Under the pieces are notes generated by a model that searched no databases, was not told the origin of the DNA, and was given only the letters and a program-made list of their open reading frames with translations. DNA of 10,182 nt from Gammaproteobacteria bacterium HGW-Gammaproteobacteria-14 (GTDB taxonomy: Bacteria; Pseudomonadota; Gammaproteobacteria; Pseudomonadales; Alcanivoracaceae). The stretch is taken from assembly GCA_002840115.1 (NCBI GenBank), contig PGZG01000055.1, forward strand, positions 1-10,182. The letters run 5' to 3'. The position numbers were made by a program, and so were the translations under genes. Below, piece after piece: positions 4,992 to 10,182 of this stretch (positions are counted from its first letter, which is position 1; each line of letters begins with the position of its first letter).

Positions 4992-6908
4992 ATGGGTAAG
5001 ATCATCGGTATTGACTTGGGCACCACCAATTCCTGCGTGGCAGTGATGGAAGGCGACAAGGTCAAGGTTCTGGAAAACAGTGAAGGTGCTCGCACCACGC
5101 CGTCCATTGTCGCCTATGCGGACGATAAAGAGGTGCTGGTGGGTCAGTCCGCCAAGCGTCAGGCCGTTACTAACCCGACGAACACCCTGTTTGCCGTGAA
5201 GCGTCTTATTGGCCGTCGCTTCACAGACGATGTCGTGCAAAAAGACATCGAGATGGTGCCTTACAAAATTGTCAAGGCAGATAACGGTGATGCCTGGGTG
5301 CAGGCCCGTGACGAAAAGCTCGCGCCGCCGCAAATTTCTGCGCAGGTGCTGAAGAAAATGAAAAAGACTGCTGAGGACTATCTTGGCGAGAAAGTGACTG
5401 AGGCGGTGATTACCGTGCCGGCCTACTTTAATGATGCACAGCGTCAGGCTACCAAAGATGCTGGCCGTATTGCCGGGCTGGAGGTCAAGCGGATTATCAA
5501 TGAGCCCACCGCTGCGGCGCTGGCTTATGGCATGGATAAAACGGACGGTAAAGATCGGAAAATTGCCGTTTATGACCTTGGTGGCGGTACCTTCGATGTT
5601 TCGATTATCGAAATTGCCGATGTCGATGGTGAAAAACAATTTGAAGTGCTGTCCACCAACGGTGACACCTTCCTCGGCGGTGAAGATTTCGATCTGTTGC
5701 TGATCAACTTCCTGGCGGACCAATTCAAGAAAGATACCGGCATTACCTTGTCCGGCGATGCCTTGGCTATGCAGCGCCTCAAGGAAGCTGCCGAGAAGGC
5801 AAAAATTGAGCTGTCGTCCAGCGAGCAGACTGAAGTCAATCTGCCCTATATCACTGCAGACCAGACTGGCCCGAAGCATTTGGTGGTGAAATTGACCCGC
5901 GCCAAACTTGAGTCGTTGGTAGAGGCGCTGGTTAACAAATCTCTGGAGCCCTGCAAAATTGCGCTGACGGACGCAGGTTTGAAAACCTCGGGAATCACCG
6001 ATGTGATTCTGGTGGGTGGTCAGACCCGTATGCCGCTGGTGCAAAAGAAAGTGGCCGAGTTTTTTGGCAAAGAGCCGCGCAAAGACGTAAACCCGGATGA
6101 AGCTGTCGCCATTGGCGCTGCATTGCAGGGTGCGATTATGTCAGGCGATGTCAAAGACGTACTGCTGCTGGACGTTACGCCTTTGACTCTGGGTATTGAA
6201 ACCATGGGCGGTGTGATGACGCCGATCATCGACAAGAACACCACGATTCCGACCAAGGCATCGCAGGTATTCTCCACGGCGGCGGATAATCAGACAGCCG
6301 TAACCGTGCATGTGTTGCAGGGTGAGCGTAAGCAGGCTAGCCAGAATAAATCTCTGGGCCAGTTTAATTTGGAAGATCTCCCGGCCGCACCACGGGGTAT
6401 GCCGCAGATCGAAGTCACTTTTGATATTGATGCTAACGGTATTCTTCATGTTAGCGCCAAGGATAAGGCGACAGGTAAGGAGCAGACCATTCAGGTGAAG
6501 GCGAACTCCGGTCTGTCCGATGAAGAAGTCGACAAGATGGTTCGCGATGCCGAGGCGCATGCCGAAGAAGATCGTAAGTTCGAGCAGTTGGTGCAGGCCC
6601 GCAACCAGGGCGACCATTTGCTGCACGCCACCCGTAAAACGTTGGAGGAAGCTGGCGACAAGGCAACCGAAGACGAAAAAGGTGCCATTAACAGTGCGCT
6701 CGAAGGGCTTGAAGCCGCACTGAAAGGCAATGACCCGGAAGACATCGAGGCTAAAACCAAGGTAGTTGCTGAAGCATCTGCCAGTCTGGCGCAGCGTCTC
6801 TATGCGGAGGCTGCGCAGCAGGACCAAGGTGCTGCTGCAGACAGTGGCCCTGCATCAGATGATGTGGTTGATGCCGAGTTTGAAGAAGTCAACGACGACA
6901 AAAAATAA
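4992..6908 (+). CDS. dnaK: Molecular chaperone DnaK (Hsp70)
   Basis: DnaK is the cytoplasmic Hsp70 that binds exposed hydrophobic peptides in an ATP-driven cycle with DnaJ and GrpE. The 638-residue product has the E. coli DnaK length. The nucleotide-binding domain shows GIDLGTTNSCVAV (6-18), catalytic K70 in FAVKRLIGR, VPAYFNDAQRQATKDAGRIA (142-161), NEPTAAALAYG, the phosphate loop DLGGGTFDVS near residue 200, and ILVGGQTRMP. The interdomain linker is VLLLDVTPLTLGIET. The substrate-binding domain and helical lid follow, with the conserved tail DDVVDAEFEEV near the C-terminus. The ATG at 4992 has AAGGAG seven bases upstream; the frame is open further up to 4923, but that stretch is not conserved protein. 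A strong sigma-32 promoter and a structured leader precede the gene. A start-stop pair ATG-TAA (4987-4992) overlaps the start codon. Confidence 0.99.
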   Translation: MGKIIGIDLGTTNSCVAVMEGDKVKVLENSEGARTTPSIVAYADDKEVLVGQSAKRQAVTNPTNTLFAVKRLIGRRFTDDVVQKDIEMVPYKIVKADNGDAWVQARDEKLAPPQISAQVLKKMKKTAEDYLGEKVTEAVITVPAYFNDAQRQATKDAGRIAGLEVKRIINEPTAAALAYGMDKTDGKDRKIAVYDLGGGTFDVSIIEIADVDGEKQFEVLSTNGDTFLGGEDFDLLLINFLADQFKKDTGITLSGDALAMQRLKEAAEKAKIELSSSEQTEVNLPYITADQTGPKHLVVKLTRAKLESLVEALVNKSLEPCKIALTDAGLKTSGITDVILVGGQTRMPLVQKKVAEFFGKEPRKDVNPDEAVAIGAALQGAIMSGDVKDVLLLDVTPLTLGIETMGGVMTPIIDKNTTIPTKASQVFSTAADNQTAVTVHVLQGERKQASQNKSLGQFNLEDLPAAPRGMPQIEVTFDIDANGILHVSAKDKATGKEQTIQVKANSGLSDEEVDKMVRDAEAHAEEDRKFEQLVQARNQGDHLLHATRKTLEEAGDKATEDEKGAINSALEGLEAALKGNDPEDIEAKTKVVAEASASLAQRLYAEAAQQDQGAAADSGPASDDVVDAEFEEVNDDKK

Positions 6909-6934
6909 GGGCGGCGCCATTGCCTTTTGACGAG

Positions 6935-6958
6935 TGACGCCGGGTTATCCCGGCGTCA
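6935..6958 (+). promoter_or_regulatory. Perfect hairpin between dnaK and dnaJ
   Basis: TGACGCCGGG (6935-6944) and CCCGGCGTCA (6949-6958) form a ten-base perfect stem with a TTAT loop. It lies in the 84-base gap between dnaK and dnaJ. No T-run follows, so it is not a standard intrinsic terminator. It more likely protects the 3' end of dnaK mRNA, marks a processing site, or attenuates to keep DnaJ below DnaK; these roles are inferred from position. Confidence 0.7.
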
Positions 6959-6992
6959 TGCCGTATAAAGCTCACAGGAAATAACTGACACC

Positions 6993-8117
6993 ATGGCAAA
7001 GCGCGATTATTACGAAATTCTCGGTCTCGGTCGGGATGCCGGTGCGGATGAAATCAAAAAAGCCTATCGCCGTTTGGCGATGAAGCATCACCCGGACCGC
7101 AACGCAGACAACCCGGAATCCGAGGAAAAGTTCAAGGAGGCGAAAGAAGCCTACGAGGTGCTGTCCGACGGAGATAAGCGTGCCGCCTATGACCGTTTTG
7201 GGCATGCGGGCGTGGATGGTCAGGCCGCTGGAGGCGGCGCCCATGGCGCGGGTGGTTTTGGCGATATTTTCGGCGATATTTTCGGTGATATTTTCGGCGG
7301 CAATGGCGGTGCTCGCCGTCGCGGCCCTTCCCGTGGAGCGGATCTTCGCTACACGTTGGAAATTGATCTGGAGCGTGCGGTTAAAGGCAGCAATGAGAAA
7401 ATCCGGGTGCCCACCTGGATTCACTGCGATAGCTGTGAGGGCAGCGGCGCTGCGGATGGCGAAAAGCCAGTCACTTGTCCCACCTGTGGTGGTGCCGGTC
7501 AGGTGCGTATGCAGCAGGGCTTTTTTACCGTGCAGCAGGCGTGCCCAACCTGTCGTGGCAGCGGCACGATTATCAAGAACCCTTGCAAGAAGTGTGGTGG
7601 TCAGGGGCGCGTCCAGAAAACCAAAACCCTGTCCGTTAACATTCCGGCGGGCGTCGACACCGGTGATCGTATCCGTTTGGCGGGCGAAGGTGAGGCCGGC
7701 CCTCAGGGCATGCCGCCGGGTGACCTTTATGTGCAGATTTCAGTGCTGGAGCACGAAATCTTCCAACGTGACGGCAATGACCTGTACTGCGAATTGCCGG
7801 TGTCATTTATCGATGCGGCGTTGGGCGGTGAGCTGGAAGTCCCCACCATTGATGGCAAGGTGAAACTCAAGGTGCCGCCAGAAACCCAGACCGGCAAGCT
7901 GTTCCGATTGCGGGGCAAAGGTGTGACGTCGGTGCGCGGCGGCCCTCCGGGGGATCTGATGTGCCGGATCGTTTTGGAGACGCCGGTGGGTTTGAGTAAT
8001 GAGCAGAAAGAGTTGTTGCGCAAGTTTCAGCAGTCTCTGGATGACGGAGGCACCCGGCATAACCCTCGCAGCACTAGCTGGTTTGAGGGGGTAAGACGTT
8101 TTTTTGACGGGCTTTGA
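6993..8117 (+). CDS. dnaJ: Co-chaperone DnaJ (type I Hsp40)
   Basis: DnaJ delivers substrates to DnaK and stimulates its ATPase. The 374-residue product is a full type I Hsp40. The J domain (1-70) has the HPD motif at 33-35. A glycine/phenylalanine region (about 71-107) contains three GDIF units. Four zinc-binding CxxCxGxG motifs follow at 145-152, 162-169, 184-191 and 198-205, all intact. The C-terminal peptide-binding domains include DLYVQISVLEH and VPPETQTGKLFRLRGKG, and the tail ends WFEGVRRFFDGL. The start ATG at 6993 gives the standard MAKRDYYEILG. The ribosome binding site AGGAA (6976-6980) is rather far, 12 bases away. It follows dnaK after a strong hairpin and has no clear promoter of its own, so it is probably cotranscribed with dnaK. 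Confidence 0.99.
   Translation: MAKRDYYEILGLGRDAGADEIKKAYRRLAMKHHPDRNADNPESEEKFKEAKEAYEVLSDGDKRAAYDRFGHAGVDGQAAGGGAHGAGGFGDIFGDIFGDIFGGNGGARRRGPSRGADLRYTLEIDLERAVKGSNEKIRVPTWIHCDSCEGSGAADGEKPVTCPTCGGAGQVRMQQGFFTVQQACPTCRGSGTIIKNPCKKCGGQGRVQKTKTLSVNIPAGVDTGDRIRLAGEGEAGPQGMPPGDLYVQISVLEHEIFQRDGNDLYCELPVSFIDAALGGELEVPTIDGKVKLKVPPETQTGKLFRLRGKGVTSVRGGPPGDLMCRIVLETPVGLSNEQKELLRKFQQSLDDGGTRHNPRSTSWFEGVRRFFDGL
7260..7295 (+). repeat. Three tandem 12-base units in dnaJ (GDIF repeat)
   Basis: GGCGATATTTTC occurs at 7260-7271 and 7272-7283, and again at 7284-7295 with one silent change (GGT for GGC). The units encode GDIF three times in the G/F linker. Similar DIFGD-type repeats are common in gammaproteobacterial DnaJ. 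The near-identity at DNA level makes this a site prone to copy-number slippage in steps of four residues. Confidence 0.9.
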
Positions 8118-8130
8118 GACATTTGCCGGA

Positions 8131-8158
8131 TTGTTGAGATCAGTGACACTGCTATAGT
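8131..8158 (+). promoter_or_regulatory. Putative extended -10 promoter after dnaJ
   Basis: TGCTATAGT (8150-8158) is an extended -10 (TGn plus TATAGT, 5/6). TTGTTG (8131-8136, 3/6) stands 16 bases before the hexamer. Transcription would start near 8165 and give a leader of about 63 bases for the downstream gene, so that gene need not depend on the dnaJ message. Confidence 0.5.
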
Positions 8159-8170
8159 CCCCCTTAGTGA

Positions 8171-8193
8171 GCTGCCGGCCACGAGCCGGCGGC
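8171..8193 (+). promoter_or_regulatory. GC-rich hairpin in the leader of the unknown exported-protein gene
   Basis: GCTGCCGGC (8171-8179) pairs with GCCGGCGGC (8185-8193), nine pairs with one T-G, around a CACGA loop. It is followed by an A/C-rich unstructured stretch (CAACAACAAAAACAGG, 8203-8218) up to the start codon. No T-run follows, so a terminator for dnaJ is unlikely unless Rho helps. As a stem at the 5' end of the predicted transcript it could stabilise the message. Confidence 0.45.
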
Positions 8194-8227
8194 CAACGAC
8201 TAACAACAACAAAAACAGGTTTTGGGG

Positions 8228-9385
8228 ATGAGACGGATACTCGTCGCTGTGCTGCTGGCCAGCGTTGCTTTGCCTTTCCATGTTATAGCTTCACCGGGGG
8301 ATCAGGCCCGTGCCCGGGCGATGGCGTCTTTTGATCAGCGTGATGGTGCAAAAATCACCATTGACCGTCAGCTGATTGAGGCGGAGTGGGAGCGTGCGCC
8401 ATTTGATCCGCTGCCATTTACCTTCACGTTCGACGAAATTCGTGAAAAATGGCCCCATCTTATGCGCGGCCTTGAGATAGCCTATCCGTCCCCGGAGTAC
8501 CTTGCCGATCGCTACCAGCGTTTCCCGGAAATCATGCACGATCTGGGTTATTTCGATGCAGATTGGGAAATGCATAGCCTGCATGTTCTTGAGGTCTGGC
8601 AGGCTTTCTTTCGTGGGGATTTTCGCAAGGCGCGGGATTTGGGGATTCGCTATGGCGGCTTTGCCCAGGTGCCCGGAGTGTTTGCCCAGCTCATGCAGGC
8701 TTTGTATCTGACTCGCTCGGAGCAGGTGAAGCAGATGCTGCTACAGGACGCCATTGACCGTATTCAGGTTTATGCGCAGGCGGCGCCTTTCTTGCCCGGG
8801 GAGCCGGAATACCATGCGGATTATGTAACTTTCCGGCTTGGCTTTGCTTATGCAGTGGGCCGTCTGGCTGAGGATGTGCCGGTGCCGGTGATGCTCGCCA
8901 ATGGCTATGCCCCCATGGTGATCAATGCTGCCGCAGAGGCGCTGGCGGTGCAGCCGGACCATGCCCTGATACTGGCCTTGAATGCAGCTTTCGACGCCAA
9001 TGTGATTCGCCGCGTCGGCAAGGCTGCGGGCCGCCTTACCTTCGCCACTCAGCCGATTAATGCTGGAGAAATGTTTTCCCGAGCAGTGGAAAGCGCTGGA
9101 GATATGGCGATTATTCGTTACGAATACGCCAATAGCTTGCTCTATATGGAGCAGGCGAGAGAGACCGAGGAGGCGATTCGGCAGCTTCAGGCGGGTGTGG
9201 CGGCAAAGCCTTCTTTCAGCATGGAGGCGCTGGATGTGCTGTATGCGGGTAAGCGGCTGGCGGAGGTGCAGGCTCTTCAAGATAGCGGCATGAGTTTCCG
9301 TGCCTTCGATCGTGCCCGTCGTCGCCATATGGAGCGTAGCGGCGAAAACCTGTATTCGGTGCTGTTGCCGCCGTTCAAACCCTAA
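8228..9385 (+). CDS. Exported helical-repeat (TPR-like) protein of unknown function
   Basis: I do not recognise this 385-residue protein. It starts with a clear signal peptide (MRRI, then a hydrophobic run to residue 20) with a likely cleavage after VIA (residue 21), and has no lipobox, so it is probably periplasmic. No cysteine is present. The mature part is mostly helical, with TPR-like helix pairs: LEVWQAFFRGDFRKARDLGI (121-140), VINAAAEALAVQPDHALILA (231-250) and a better one at about 281-328 with YEYANSLLYMEQARETEEAI (298-317). The region 60-118 is rich in aromatic and acidic residues. The C-terminus is basic (ARRRHMER) and ends PPFKP. The ATG at 8228 is preferred over an in-frame TTG at 8222; CAGG lies nearby but spacing is poor. 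It has its own promoter-like sequence, and its place between dnaJ and dapB is not standard in Pseudomonas. A role in envelope protein assembly would be a guess. Confidence 0.85.
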   Translation: MRRILVAVLLASVALPFHVIASPGDQARARAMASFDQRDGAKITIDRQLIEAEWERAPFDPLPFTFTFDEIREKWPHLMRGLEIAYPSPEYLADRYQRFPEIMHDLGYFDADWEMHSLHVLEVWQAFFRGDFRKARDLGIRYGGFAQVPGVFAQLMQALYLTRSEQVKQMLLQDAIDRIQVYAQAAPFLPGEPEYHADYVTFRLGFAYAVGRLAEDVPVPVMLANGYAPMVINAAAEALAVQPDHALILALNAAFDANVIRRVGKAAGRLTFATQPINAGEMFSRAVESAGDMAIIRYEYANSLLYMEQARETEEAIRQLQAGVAAKPSFSMEALDVLYAGKRLAEVQALQDSGMSFRAFDRARRRHMERSGENLYSVLLPPFKP

Positions 9386-9402
9386 GGACGGTTTCGCCAT
9401 TA

Positions 9403-9450
9403 AAGCACCACCCGGGTCTGGTTGCGCCACTACTCTTGGTTGAGGTGCTT
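9403..9450. terminator. Possible shared terminator of convergent genes
   Basis: AAGCACC (9403-9409) pairs with GGTGCTT (9444-9450). An inner ACC/GGT pair (9410-9412 and 9438-9440) continues the stem with a bulge, around a large loop. The downstream arm touches the stop codon of the deaminase gene. There is no long T-run on either strand (only TTT on the minus strand), so support is mainly its position between two converging genes. Confidence 0.3.
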
Positions 9451-10037
9451 CAGTGATGGGGGGTTTCTGGTCCGTTATAAATCACTCCGCCCTGTTCCTG
9501 ATATAGAGTGAGTACTTGCTGTCCTTGCCGACGTAACAGTGGCCCGAGTACGGCAATTCCTCGTTTCTCCAGCTCCCGCCGCCAGGATGGGGTTTTCGGG
9601 CCTTCGTCAAAGCCGATTTTTTCCACATCCTGACGGGTGCTGGAAAATACCAGAGCCTGTACGCCGCTCCAGGCAATGGCGCCCAGACACATAGTGCAGG
9701 GCGCGCTGGAGCTCACCAGCACACAGGATTTGCCTGCGAGAGTGTGGTTGCCGATTACCTGCTGTGCCAGCGACAGTGCCTGCAGCTCGGCATGGGCTGC
9801 GGCGCACTGGTTGCTGACTACGGTATTAACGGCCATCGACAGGCGTCGCCCCGAGTCGAGGTCATACACGGCAGCGGCAAAGGGGCCGCCGCCTGCGCGG
9901 ATGATATTGGTGCCTGCCAGTGCCAGCACTTCTTCCAGTCTGCCGCGATCATCGGTGGGGGCCGGGCGGCCCAGCCAGTCTTTAAGCCAGCCTGGCTGGA
10001 GCAAGTGAATGTCTGTACGACTTTCTGCGTGATGCAT
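9450..10037 (-). CDS. Nucleoside/base deaminase of the cytidine deaminase superfamily
   Basis: The 195-residue product is a zinc-dependent deaminase of the CDA fold (COG0590-like: guanine deaminase and tRNA adenosine deaminase relatives). The zinc and proton-shuttle residues are visible: HAE (82-84) and PCTMC (113-117). The motif reads SSSAPCTMCLGAIAWSG, where most TadA and GuaD proteins have Glu before PCxMC and this one has Ala. The later IGFDEG (141-146) is closer to the GFDD region of guanine deaminases than to TadA, and the C-terminal GGVIYNG recurs in a poorly characterised nucleoside-deaminase group. About 35 residues precede the catalytic domain. The ATG at 10037 has GGAG seven bases upstream; the frame stays open to 10160 but that part overlaps dapB. 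It is divergent from dapB with a 79-base gap. Substrate cannot be named: guanine, a pterin or another amino-purine are all possible. Confidence 0.85.
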   Translation of the reverse strand: MHHAESRTDIHLLQPGWLKDWLGRPAPTDDRGRLEEVLALAGTNIIRAGGGPFAAAVYDLDSGRRLSMAVNTVVSNQCAAAHAELQALSLAQQVIGNHTLAGKSCVLVSSSAPCTMCLGAIAWSGVQALVFSSTRQDVEKIGFDEGPKTPSWRRELEKRGIAVLGPLLRRQGQQVLTLYQEQGGVIYNGPETPHH

Positions 10038-10116
10038 CTTTCTTCTCCGGCCGGGGTTATTCGGCGGCCTGCTACCCGATACACTATCGCACCTTTTCTT
10101 GCAGGTGACAGAGACA

Positions 10117-10182
10117 ATGAAAGTCGGAATTCTCGGCGCCGCCGGGCGTATGGGGCGCACCCTGATTGAAGCCGTGCAGGCT
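10117..10182 (+). CDS. dapB: 4-hydroxy-tetrahydrodipicolinate reductase DapB, 3' end missing
   Basis: Only the first 22 codons are in the window: MKVGILGAAGRMGRTLIEAV and two more. This is the N-terminal Rossmann segment of DapB, with the NAD(P)H-binding GxxGxMG fingerprint (GAAGRMG, residues 7-13). DapB reduces hydroxy-tetrahydrodipicolinate in the lysine and diaminopimelate pathway. The start ATG has AGGTG (10103-10107) nine bases upstream. A weak promoter guess is TTATTC (10057-10062) with TACACT (10080-10085) at 17 bases. In Pseudomonas dapB directly follows dnaJ and precedes carAB, so its place here supports the identification despite the short sequence. Confidence 0.92.
   Translation, partial: MKVGILGAAGRMGRTLIEAVQA

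Noticed and set aside
4914..6044. A 376-codon open frame on the minus strand opposite dnaK
   Set aside because: It is antisense to a strongly conserved gene, its protein is rich in His/Gln/Arg as expected from reverse-complemented coding sequence, and it has no recognisable domain or ribosome binding site.
6141..6827. A 228-codon open frame on the minus strand opposite dnaK
   Set aside because: Same reason: a codon-bias shadow of dnaK, with no motif.
10038..10160. N-terminal extension of the deaminase up to 10160
   Set aside because: The extension overlaps the start of dapB, is Arg/Pro-rich without structure, and the ATG at 10037 has a good ribosome binding site.
1..10182. A new defence, mobile or biosynthetic system in this window
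   Set aside because: Apart from the exported protein and the deaminase, all genes are conserved housekeeping genes in near-standard order, and there are no integrase, transposase, toxin or array signatures.

Overview
The window is a housekeeping segment of a gammaproteobacterial chromosome, most likely from the Pseudomonadales/Cellvibrionales side of the class. The order ratB - bamE - fur - recN - (hrcA) - grpE - dnaK - dnaJ - ... - dapB is, apart from the insertions, the order known from Pseudomonas. The proteins agree: Fur resembles the short Pseudomonas type, and DnaK has the length and C-terminal EFEEV tail of gammaproteobacterial DnaK. Base composition looks even and moderately GC-rich. 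I see no mobile element, tRNA, rRNA or CRISPR array, and no gene-free stretch longer than 300 bases.

Layout. Bases 1-295 are the 3' part of ratB (+). It ends one base from the end of the convergent bamE (-), an outer-membrane lipoprotein of the BAM complex. The divergent fur gene (+) follows and converges on recN (-), a DNA-repair SMC-like ATPase with a plausible LexA box in its leader. Divergent from recN is hrcA (+), followed by grpE, dnaK and dnaJ (+). After dnaJ comes a gene for an exported helical-repeat protein of unknown function (+), with its own promoter-like sequence and a structured leader. It converges on a cytidine-deaminase-fold enzyme (-), which is divergent from the start of dapB (+), cut by the window end.

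How the genes work together. grpE, dnaK and dnaJ encode the complete DnaK chaperone cycle. Both grpE and dnaK have good sigma-32 promoter matches with the same 14-base spacer. The HrcA repressor gene is adjacent, but no CIRCE operator is visible anywhere near it. The simplest reading is that sigma-32 drives this cluster while HrcA acts elsewhere, probably on groESL, as known in Caulobacter.

Nothing here looks like a wholly new multi-gene system. The points most worth a second look are the HrcA/sigma-32 combination, the dnaK leader and dnaK-dnaJ hairpins, the unknown exported protein, and the deaminase with an altered PCxxC context.
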